Source: Desulfuromonadales bacterium
GTDB taxonomy: Bacteria; Desulfobacterota; Desulfuromonadia; Desulfuromonadales; BM103
DNA length: 5,115 bases
Direction: 5' to 3'
Assembly (NCBI GenBank): GCA_029859485.1
Contig: JAOUDB010000231.1
Span: 1 to 5,115 of the forward strand
In this document: piece after piece, positions 1-5,115 of the stretch
Position numbering within the stretch: position 1 is the stretch's first letter
How the letters are laid out: each line of letters starts with the position of its first letter
Program-made: the position numbers and the translations under genes
Notes under the pieces: model-generated
The model's input: only the letters and a program-made list of their open reading frames with translations
Told to the model about the DNA's origin: nothing
The model's database searches: none

Positions 1-55
1 AGTCAGCAGACGCCATAGTAGCTGTCCTAACCACCACAGCGAAGGGCTGAACCTG

Positions 56-207
56 ATATGCAGAGCTAAACCACTTTTCTGAACGTTTTGAGCAGATGCC
101 TCGCAAGAGGGCCTAAAAGCTGGAAGTGGCGACCGGAAGTCGTGAGGTAAAGCTGGGTGCTTATAGGACGTCAGGCATTGTTGGTTGATAATGCAGACGC
201 AAATCAG
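56..207 (+). other. Short domain IV of the intron, without a maturase gene
   Basis: This stretch lies between the domain III tail and domain V. No reverse transcriptase motif can be read in any plus-strand frame, and stops are frequent (for example TAA at 114-116 closing a short frame that reads ...EQMPRKRA). Small hairpins are visible: CCTC/GAGG at 99-102/107-110 with a GCAA loop, and CGAC/GTCG at 130-133/139-142. The open frame starting at 157 runs on antisense through mglA and is not taken as a gene. The boundaries are approximate because domain IV has no fixed sequence. Confidence 0.6.
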
Positions 208-243
208 GAACCGCCGTATACGGAACCGTTCGTACGGTGGTGT
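208..243 (+). ncRNA. Group II intron domain V (catalytic hairpin)
   Basis: The lower stem pairs 210-218 (ACCGCCGTA) with 233-241 (TACGGTGGT), nine pairs including one G-U. The upper stem pairs 220-222 (ACG) with 227-229 (CGT) around the loop GAAC (223-226), and bases 230-232 (TCG) form the bulge. The likely catalytic triad is C212-G213-C214, the CGC form seen in class C introns instead of the usual AGC. Relative to the O. iheyensis domain V as I recall it, the upper stem differs by a swapped G-C pair that keeps the pairing, which suggests a conserved, once-functional fold. The triad and bulge look intact, so there is no sign here of catalytic decay. Confidence 0.88.
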
Positions 244-274
244 GCGGCGGGGGCAACCCCGCCTCCTACCCGAT
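244..274 (+). ncRNA. Group II intron domain VI and 3' splice end
   Basis: A perfect seven-pair stem, 246-252 (GGCGGGG) with 257-263 (CCCCGCC), is capped by the GNRA-type loop GCAA. It is followed by TCCTACCCGAT. A268, seven bases from the end counting both, is the expected branch-point adenosine. The intron should end at T274 (terminal AT, the usual purine-pyrimidine ending), so the 3' exon starts TTGAAAACC at 275. The exact last base is set by analogy to related introns and could shift by one or two. Confidence 0.8.
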
Positions 275-285
275 TTGAAAACCTC

Positions 286-879
286 TTAACCGCCGCCACC
301 TTTTTTGAGCTCCAGCAGGATCAGCTTGGCAACTTCTTTGAGGGTTTCGAAGACCCCTTCACCGGTTTGTGCACACGCGGGGAACTCGGGGACGCCATCG
401 GGATTGAGCAGTTCGCGCAGTTCCTCGAGCGGAGTACAGTTTGGCAGGTCCTGCTTGTTGTACTGGATGACGAAAGGCAGCTTCTCCAGTTCGTAGCCCT
501 GCTCTTCAAGGTTGACCCTGAGGTTGTCCAAGCTTTCGATGTTAGCATCGAAACGTTCTTCCTGGGAGTCAGCAACAAAGACAACGCCGTCAACACCTTT
601 GAGGATCAACTTTCGCGAGGCATCATAAAAGACCTGGCCGGGAACCGTATAGAGGTGAAAGCGGGTTTTAAAGCCGCGAATTTCTCCAAGAGCCAGGGGT
701 AAAAAATCGAAGAAAAGGGTCCGCTCTGTTTCTGTCGCCAGAGAGATCATCTTGCCTTTGGCGTCGGGGGCCGTCTTCTGGTAGACAAACTGCAAGTTGG
801 TCGTTTTGCCGCATAGGCCCGGGCCATAATAAACAATTTTGCAATTGATCTCGCGGGACGCGTAGTTAATGAAAGACAT
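286..879 (-). CDS. mglA: MglA, Ras-like small GTPase of cell polarity
   Basis: A 197-residue cytoplasmic Ras-superfamily GTPase, close to the usual length (about 195) of Myxococcus MglA. In relatives the GTP-bound form collects at the leading pole and directs type IV pili and gliding machinery; MglB stimulates hydrolysis. Visible motifs: P-loop GPGLCGKTT at residues 19-27, switch I region around [11 protein letters not shown] (49-59) with R53, the MglA-type TVPGQ at 78-82 in place of the DTAGQ of Ras, NKQD at 141-144 for guanine recognition, and CAQTGEG at 169-175. R53 and Q82 match the catalytic pair known from M. xanthus. The C-terminus ends KKGGGG, with no lipidation cysteine. The ATG at 879 is preceded by AAGGA (889-893), which overlaps the mglB stop codon, so the pair is probably translationally coupled. 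No terminator is visible after the gene; the intron follows 11 bases beyond the stop. The exact target process (pili, gliding or other polarity) in this organism is unknown. Confidence 0.96.
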   Translation of the reverse strand: MSFINYASREINCKIVYYGPGLCGKTTNLQFVYQKTAPDAKGKMISLATETERTLFFDFLPLALGEIRGFKTRFHLYTVPGQVFYDASRKLILKGVDGVVFVADSQEERFDANIESLDNLRVNLEEQGYELEKLPFVIQYNKQDLPNCTPLEELRELLNPDGVPEFPACAQTGEGVFETLKEVAKLILLELKKGGGG

Positions 880-888
880 GGTCCGGTA

Positions 889-893
889 TCCTT
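889..893 (-). promoter_or_regulatory. mglA ribosome binding site overlapping the mglB stop
   Basis: On the minus strand the bases read TAAGGATACCGGACCATG: the mglB stop codon TAA (894-892) shares its last two bases with the Shine-Dalgarno AAGGA, nine bases ahead of the mglA ATG. Ribosomes finishing mglB would be placed to restart at mglA, which fits a pair whose stoichiometry matters. Confidence 0.7.
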
Positions 894-1392
894 AGCTGAA
901 CAGGTTATCTATGTCGTCGTCAGTGATTTCGGCGAACGGACTGTCAGCATTGCCGGCCTTCTCAACTTCTGCAGCCTTGACTGCAAGGTCTTCAAAAATA
1001 CCGGCCAATTCGTCACTTGCTTTTTTGACGCGCAGTCTGACAAGCCCGAGAGAGCTGCGATGGTCGAAAATAACCACCAGGATAACCCGCTGAGCAATGA
1101 TTGAAATGTGAATGTTGTCTTTTTCCCCTTCGTGGAAGAGGATGGAGAACTCTTTCTCGCCGATCAGCTTGGCGAGACCGCCTGTTGCGGCGATGTTGCC
1201 GGCGGTCAGAGAGGCAAGACTTGTCGTGTCAAGGTGCTCCGTTTCGCCGCAGCCAGCAATCAGTTGCCCGTTTTTGTCGACCAGGAAGATGACTTTAGCG
1301 TTGGATTCGCGCAATAGTTTTTCTATGACTGCGCTGATCCTCTGGTATTCCTCGTCGTACATGACAAAGGAGTTGTTCTGTGGCTCGAGCAT
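892..1392 (-). CDS. mglB: MglB, roadblock/LC7-domain GTPase-activating protein for MglA
   Basis: A 166-residue cytoplasmic protein of the Roadblock/LC7 family. In relatives MglB homodimers mark the lagging pole, bind MglA-GTP and speed its hydrolysis by repositioning MglA catalytic residues. The roadblock fold covers about residues 14-135: AKVIFLVDKNGQLIA at 32-46, DTTSLASLTAGNIAATGGLAKLIGE (55-79), FHEGEKDNIHIS (86-97) and VILVVIFDHRSSLGLVRLRVKKASDEL (103-129). A linker rich in Ala and Glu follows, then a conserved acidic tail SPFAEITDDDIDNLFS (151-166), which M. xanthus MglB also has as I remember it and whose homologue is reported to influence MglA binding. The ATG at 1392 is chosen because AGGAG lies 8 bases upstream (1401-1405) and the short N-terminal extension before MYDEEY also exists in M. 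xanthus; the internal ATG for Met11 (1362) is less likely. First gene of the mglBA operon, 12 bases before mglA. Confidence 0.95.
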   Translation of the reverse strand: MLEPQNNSFVMYDEEYQRISAVIEKLLRESNAKVIFLVDKNGQLIAGCGETEHLDTTSLASLTAGNIAATGGLAKLIGEKEFSILFHEGEKDNIHISIIAQRVILVVIFDHRSSLGLVRLRVKKASDELAGIFEDLAVKAAEVEKAGNADSPFAEITDDDIDNLFS

Positions 1393-1400
1393 ACTTGGTT

Positions 1401-1405
1401 CTCCT
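1401..1405 (-). promoter_or_regulatory. mglB ribosome binding site
   Basis: AGGAG on the minus strand, eight bases before the ATG at 1392. It decides the start in favour of this ATG over the internal one at 1362. Confidence 0.75.
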
Positions 1406-1429
1406 GTTGGGGGGTATTCACCAATAGCC

Positions 1430-1459
1430 CTTATAGCATTTCATCCTGCATCTTATCAA
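1430..1459 (-). promoter_or_regulatory. Possible sigma-70-type promoter of mglBA
   Basis: On the minus strand TTGATA (1459-1454) and TATAAG (1435-1430) are separated by 18 bases, a fair match to -35 and -10 boxes. Transcription would begin near 1423, leaving an untranslated leader of about 30 bases with the mglB ribosome site. It lies downstream of the nifJ terminator, where a promoter for mglBA is expected. Assigned by eye only. Confidence 0.45.
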
Positions 1460-1483
1460 GGCTTTTTGCCTGTTTGCTCAGGC
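1459..1483 (-). repeat. Nested short inverted repeats next to the mglBA -35 box
   Basis: Three alternating arms, AGGC (1459-1462), GCCTG (1468-1472) and CAGGC (1479-1483), can form two alternative small hairpins, with loops TTTTT or TTTGCT. They touch the proposed -35 box, so they could be an operator. The arms are only 4-5 bases, so chance is quite possible. Confidence 0.25.
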
Positions 1484-1564
1484 TTCGTAACGGCTTGTTG
1501 TCGACGTTGTCTCTAAAGGATGGTTAGCTCGTGACGTGAATTTTTGAACATTTTACAAATTGCA

Positions 1565-1604
1565 GACAAAAAGCTCCCGACGTTTTCGCCGGGAGCTTTT
1601 TGTC
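1565..1604 (-). terminator. Strong intrinsic terminator after nifJ (symmetrical, could act both ways)
   Basis: A perfect 15-base inverted repeat: GACAAAAAGCTCCCG (1565-1579) pairs with CGGGAGCTTTTTGTC (1590-1604) around a 10-base spacer that can itself form two more pairs. Read on the minus strand it gives a GC core GCTCCCG/CGGGAGC followed by TTTTT. It starts 20 bases after the nifJ stop codon. Because the A-run and T-run flank the core on both sides, it would work in either direction, but no plus-strand gene here needs it. Confidence 0.92.
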
Positions 1605-1624
1605 TTTGCTGATGTTTTGCTAGT

Positions 1625-4600
1625 TTACTTGCCGCAGTCTGCTGAAAGATCAGCCAGCTTCTGGTAAAGATCGAAACGGGCGGCGAAGTCTTTCGCCGAA
1701 GCTTCCATCAGTTCCTCAGCTTGCTCGGGATTGGCCTTCTTGAGCATCCGGAAGCGGTTCTGCTTGCTGGTAAAATCTTCGAAGCTGGTCGTCGGCGCTT
1801 TGCTGTCGAGCTGCAACGGGTTTTTGCCTTCAGCAGCCAGGCGAGGATCGAAGCGGAACAGCGGCCAATAGCCTGAAGTGACAGCCTCTTTACAACCGTC
1901 CACGGCGGTGGTCATGTTGATGCCGTGAGCGATGCAGTGCGAGTAAGCAATGATCAGCGATGGACCGTCGTAAGCATCAGCTTCAAGCATTGCCTTGACC
2001 ACTTGACCCGGGTTCGCCATTGAGACCTTGGCGACGTAGATGTTGCCGTAGGTCATGCTGATCATGGCGAGGTCTTTCTTTGGCATTTGCTTGCCACCCG
2101 CGGCGAACTGAGCTACCGCGCCCATCGGCGTTGCCTTGGAGGCCTGACCGCCGGTGTTGGAGTAGACTTCGGTGTCCATGACGAGCACGTTGACGTTGGC
2201 ACCAGAGGCGAGTACATGATCCAGACCGCCATAGCCGATGTCATAGGCCCAGCCGTCTCCGCCGTGAATCCAGACCGACTTGTTGACTAGGTAGTCTGCG
2301 TCAGCGAGCAACTGTGGCGCTGTCTCGTGAGTACAGTTTGCCAGGATCGCCTTGAGCTTTGCGATCTGAGCACGTTGTGCTTCGATCAGCTCCTGAGAGG
2401 ACTGGTCAGCGTCGAGAATCGCTTGCTTGAGTTTCTCGGTCCCTTTGCAGGCCGCGCAACCGCAGGCCATGTTCTTGACCAGTAGCTCACGCGAGTACTC
2501 AGCGGTCTTGTCGATGGCAAGGCGGAAACCGAAACCGAATTCAGCGTTGTCTTCAAAGAGCGAGTTGCTCCATGCCGGGCCGAGACCATCCTTACGTGTG
2601 GTCCAGGGTGTGGTCGGCAGGTTGCCACCATAAATCGAGGAACAACCTGTGGCGTTGGCAACGACCATGCGATCACCGAACAGCTGAGAGCAGAGCTTGA
2701 CGAACGGGGTCTCGCCACAACCTGCGCAAGCGCCGGAGAATTCGAACATCGGCGGCAGCAGCTGGCTTCCTTTGAGTGTTGCGCTGTTAAAGAGCGCCGG
2801 ATCGGTGTCGGGCAGGTTGAGGAAGAAGTCGAAATTCTTCCGCTCCGTATCGCGCAATGGAGGCTGGGGCTGCATGTTGATGGCTTTATGGTTTTCGTTG
2901 GTTTTGCTTTTTGCCGGACAGTTGTGGACGCAGGCGCCACAGCCGGTGCAGTCTTCGACGGCAACCTGCAGAGTGAACTTTCTATCACCCATGTCCTTGC
3001 CGCGTGCCGCGCAAGATTTGAAAGTCTCAGGTGCGCCGGAGAGGTCCTTGTCGTCATAGATCTTCATGCGGATCGAAGCGTGCGGGCAGACGAAAGAACA
3101 GATACCGCACTGGATGCAGAGGTCTTCGTCCCAGACCGGAGTTTCTATGGCGATGTTGCGTTTTTCATACATGGCGGTACCGGTCGGGAAGGTCCCGTCA
3201 ACAGGCATTGCCGAAACCGGCAGGCTGTCACCGAGGCCGTCGATGATCGGGCCGAGGGAGTTCTTGACGGTGTCCGGAGTGCCGTTCCACTGGCCGATCG
3301 TCATTTCGATTGCGCTGTCGGCGCTGGCCGGAACAGTGACTTCCTGAATGTTCTCCAGGGCGACATCGACGGCCTGGTTGTTCATATTGAGGACTTTTTC
3401 GCCAGCCTTGCTGTAGGATTTGACGATGGCATCCTTGATCTCCCGTACGGCCTGCTCTTGCGAGATGATGTTGGAGATCTTGAAGAAAGCGGTCTGCATG
3501 ATGACGTTGATGCGGGGACCGAGACCGATTTGGTTGCCGAGCTTGACGCCATCGATAACGAAGAACTTAAGCTCTTTGTCGATGATTGCCTGCTGAACCT
3601 TCTTCGGTAGGTGAGCCCATACCTCCTCCTTGTTGAACGGGCTGTTCAGGAGGAAGGTTGCGCCCTGCTTGGCATTTTTGAGCATGTCGTACTTCTCGAG
3701 GAAGGAGAAGTTGTGACAGGCGACAAAGTCGGAAGAGGTGATCAGGTAGGGTGCGCGGATCTCTTTCTTGCCGAAGCGCAGATGACTGGTGGTCATACTG
3801 CCGGCCTTCTTGGAGTCGTAGACGAAATAGGCCTGAACTTCGTTGTCAGTGCTGTCACCGATAATCTTGATCGAGTTCTTGTTGGCGCCAACGGTTCCAT
3901 CGGAACCGAGGCCGTAGAACATTGCAGAGTAGCCGTCGAAAGGAACCTTGTAGTTCGCATCGAAGTCGAGGCTGCGACCGGTGACGTCATCCTTGATGCC
4001 GACCACGCAGTGGTTCATCGGCTTGTCTTTGGATAGGTTGTCGAGAACGGCCTTGGCCATGCCGGGGCTGAACTCGTAGGAGCCGAGGCCGTAACGGGCA
4101 CCAACGATCTGCGGGTAACCTTTGAAGGAGATCAGGCCGTCGGCCATTGCCTCGCCAAAGGCGGTTCGCACGTTGTGGTAGAGCGGCTCGCCTATGGAGC
4201 CTGGCTCCTTGGTGCGGTCGAGGACCGCGATCTTTTTGGCGGTCGCGGGCAATGTTTTGGCAAAGGCCTCAACATTGAAGGGCAGGAAGAGGCGGACTTT
4301 GATCAAGCCAACTTTCTCGCCCTGAGAGACCAGGTGCTCGACCAGTTCGTGCATGGTGTCACAGCCTGAGCCCATCATGACCACAACACGCTCGGCGTCG
4401 GGTGCGCCGACGTAGTCAAAGAGGTTGTACTGACGGCCAGTCCGTTTGGCGAACTTGTCAAACTGCCCCTGAACGATCGCCGGGAGCTTATCGTAGTAGC
4501 TGTTAACGGTTTCACGGCCCTGGAAATAGACGTCCGGGTTCTGTGCGGTACCGCGCAGAACAGGATGATCAGGTGAAAGGCTGCGCGCTCGATGAGCCCG

Positions 4601-5115
4601 GACCAGTTCATCGCTGATCATGTGTCGCATGTCGTTAAAGGAGAGCTCATGAACCTTCTGTACTTCACTTGAGGTGCGGAAACCGTCGAAATAGTGCAGG
4701 AAAGGGATCCGCGACTCGAGGGTTGATGCCTGGGAAATCAGCGCAAAGTCCATGACTTCCTGGACATTGTTGGAGCTGAGAAAGGACCAGCCCGTCGAGG
4801 TGCAGGACATGACATCGGAATGATCGCCGAAGATTGATAGCGCTTGGGCTGCAATCGCACGAGCCGAAACATGGAAAACCGTAGGCGTTAACTCGCCAGC
4901 AATCTTGAACATGTTTGGAATCATCAAAAGCAGACCCTGAGAGGCCGTGAAGGTTGTTGTCATGGCGCCTGCTTGCAACGCACCATGCACGGCACCAGCG
5001 GCACCACCTTCTGACTGCATCTCAACGACCTTGGGAATGGTATCCCAGATGTTCTTTTGACCGGCAGCACTCTTGGCATCGGAGACCTCGCCCATAACTG
5101 ACGAGGGCGTGATGG
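1625..5115 (-). CDS. nifJ: Pyruvate:ferredoxin (flavodoxin) oxidoreductase, single-chain; 5' end cut by window edge
   Basis: A homodimer-forming cytoplasmic enzyme that catalyses pyruvate + CoA + 2 oxidised ferredoxin to acetyl-CoA + CO2 + 2 reduced ferredoxin; in acetate users it can run backwards to make pyruvate. The frame stays open to the right edge. The ATG at 5095 is internal, since the codons before it read ITPSSV, the family's YPITPSS thiamine-site motif, so roughly 30 N-terminal residues are missing. Counting that Met as 1: E29 in VEMQSEGGAAGA and R79 in HVSARA correspond to Desulfovibrio africanus E64 and R114. A glycine-rich GLGSDGTVGANK segment starts at 395 (gamma-like domain). 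The EKR motif is at 644-646. Two ferredoxin-type clusters are C660/663/666/670 and C716/719/722/726. Proximal cluster ligands are C790, C793, C818 and C1054. The thiamine-diphosphate motif starts GDGWAYDIGYGG (946) and continues to SNTGG near 980. All expected ligands are present and the frame is unbroken, so it looks functional. A terminator follows 20 bases after the stop. Confidence 0.97.
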   Translation of the reverse strand, partial: ITPSSVMGEVSDAKSAAGQKNIWDTIPKVVEMQSEGGAAGAVHGALQAGAMTTTFTASQGLLLMIPNMFKIAGELTPTVFHVSARAIAAQALSIFGDHSDVMSCTSTGWSFLSSNNVQEVMDFALISQASTLESRIPFLHYFDGFRTSSEVQKVHELSFNDMRHMISDELVRAHRARSLSPDHPVLRGTAQNPDVYFQGRETVNSYYDKLPAIVQGQFDKFAKRTGRQYNLFDYVGAPDAERVVVMMGSGCDTMHELVEHLVSQGEKVGLIKVRLFLPFNVEAFAKTLPATAKKIAVLDRTKEPGSIGEPLYHNVRTAFGEAMADGLISFKGYPQIVGARYGLGSYEFSPGMAKAVLDNLSKDKPMNHCVVGIKDDVTGRSLDFDANYKVPFDGYSAMFYGLGSDGTVGANKNSIKIIGDSTDNEVQAYFVYDSKKAGSMTTSHLRFGKKEIRAPYLITSSDFVACHNFSFLEKYDMLKNAKQGATFLLNSPFNKEEVWAHLPKKVQQAIIDKELKFFVIDGVKLGNQIGLGPRINVIMQTAFFKISNIISQEQAVREIKDAIVKSYSKAGEKVLNMNNQAVDVALENIQEVTVPASADSAIEMTIGQWNGTPDTVKNSLGPIIDGLGDSLPVSAMPVDGTFPTGTAMYEKRNIAIETPVWDEDLCIQCGICSFVCPHASIRMKIYDDKDLSGAPETFKSCAARGKDMGDRKFTLQVAVEDCTGCGACVHNCPAKSKTNENHKAINMQPQPPLRDTERKNFDFFLNLPDTDPALFNSATLKGSQLLPPMFEFSGACAGCGETPFVKLCSQLFGDRMVVANATGCSSIYGGNLPTTPWTTRKDGLGPAWSNSLFEDNAEFGFGFRLAIDKTAEYSRELLVKNMACGCAACKGTEKLKQAILDADQSSQELIEAQRAQIAKLKAILANCTHETAPQLLADADYLVNKSVWIHGGDGWAYDIGYGGLDHVLASGANVNVLVMDTEVYSNTGGQASKATPMGAVAQFAAGGKQMPKKDLAMISMTYGNIYVAKVSMANPGQVVKAMLEADAYDGPSLIIAYSHCIAHGINMTTAVDGCKEAVTSGYWPLFRFDPRLAAEGKNPLQLDSKAPTTSFEDFTSKQNRFRMLKKANPEQAEELMEASAKDFAARFDLYQKLADLSADCGK

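Larger units (their letters stand above)
1..274 (+). mobile_element. Group II intron, class C-like, 3' part (domains III end to VI), no reverse transcriptase
   Basis: This is the 3' end of a self-splicing retroelement RNA; the 5' half (domains I-II) lies left of the window. Seen directly: a domain III-like stretch near the left edge (bases 1-20 contain GTCAGCAGA and CATAGTAG, then a GCTGT/ACAGC hairpin at 20-24/36-40 followed by GAAGGGCTGAAC), a catalytic domain V at about 208-243, a domain VI hairpin at 246-263, and a 3' end CCTACCCGAT closing at 274. From memory these blocks match the Oceanobacillus iheyensis class IIC intron in order and wording. Domain IV, which normally carries a reverse transcriptase/maturase gene of over 1 kb, is only about 150 bases here and shows no such protein in any frame. 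The copy is therefore ORF-less or internally deleted, and would need a maturase supplied in trans. Its orientation is opposite to mglA, whose stop codon lies 11 bases further on. Class IIC is an inference from motif resemblance. Confidence 0.9.
1393..1564. other. Intergenic region upstream of mglB
   Basis: 172 bases between the nifJ terminator and the mglB start. It contains the mglB ribosome site, the candidate promoter and the nested inverted repeat listed separately. The part from about 1490 to 1564 is AT-richer toward the terminator (TTTTTGAACATTTTACAAAT) and shows no gene, tRNA or convincing further signal on either strand. Confidence 0.6.

Noticed and set aside
246..263. The domain VI hairpin as an mglA terminator
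   Set aside because: Stable stem, but on the mglA strand it is followed by GCACACC with no T-run, and it is fully explained as intron domain VI.
295..310. Possible slippage at the A-run (six A on the mglA strand) before the GGGG tail, which in the -1 frame would extend MglA through the intron complement
   Set aside because: The run does not form a proper slippery heptamer in the mglA frame, no stimulating structure is evident, and the in-frame C-terminus matches the family length.
157..702. Open frame of 181 codons on the plus strand across the intron end and mglA
   Set aside because: It begins inside the intron RNA and then runs antisense to mglA. The residues show no known domain, and the openness follows from the codon pattern of the real gene.
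1112..1516. 134-codon plus-strand open frame over mglB and its promoter region
   Set aside because: Antisense to mglB, with no domain or ribosome site; mglB itself is clearly real.
2386..3057. 223-codon minus-strand open frame inside nifJ
   Set aside because: Shifted frame of nifJ, very rich in Ser, Arg, Thr and Pro; low-complexity composition typical of an out-of-frame reading.
2888..3610. 240-codon plus-strand open frame antisense to nifJ
   Set aside because: Mirror of the strongly conserved nifJ coding frame, with no ribosome site or recognisable fold.
3611..4036. 141-codon plus-strand open frame antisense to nifJ
   Set aside because: It continues the same mirror frame as its neighbour; rich in Val, Glu and Asp in the way expected from reading the complement of nifJ codons.

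Overview
The window looks like a piece of a Desulfuromonadales/Geobacter-type or myxobacteria-related chromosome (the old Deltaproteobacteria). This is inferred from an MglA/MglB pair that closely resembles the Myxococcus xanthus proteins as I remember them, next to a single-chain anaerobic pyruvate:ferredoxin oxidoreductase, and from the moderate-to-high GC coding sequence. No database search was possible, so the genus is not fixed.

Layout from left to right: bases 1-274 are the 3' part of a group II intron RNA on the plus strand (end of domain III, a short domain IV, domain V, domain VI and the 3' splice end). It resembles bacterial class C introns, and its 5' half lies left of the window. 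Eleven bases after the intron comes the stop codon of mglA (286-879, minus), a Ras-like GTPase. It is preceded in transcription order by mglB (892-1392, minus), its roadblock-fold GTPase-activating partner. The two form a tight operon with 12 bases between them. Bases 1393-1564 hold a likely mglBA promoter and a small nested inverted repeat. A strong hairpin terminator (1565-1604) separates this operon from nifJ (1625 to beyond 5115, minus). nifJ covers nearly all of the large multi-domain pyruvate:ferredoxin oxidoreductase and runs off the right edge.

The protein genes are all on the minus strand, transcribed right to left: nifJ, terminator, then mglB-mglA. nifJ serves central carbon metabolism (pyruvate to or from acetyl-CoA with ferredoxin). 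mglBA is a cell-polarity switch that in relatives positions motility machinery. The two units appear to be transcribed separately, and nothing in the sequence links their functions.

I did not find an undescribed defence or mobile system. The most unusual item is the intron: the space where its reverse transcriptase gene would normally sit (domain IV) is only about 150 bases, so this copy appears to lack its own protein. It also sits immediately behind mglA in the opposite orientation.
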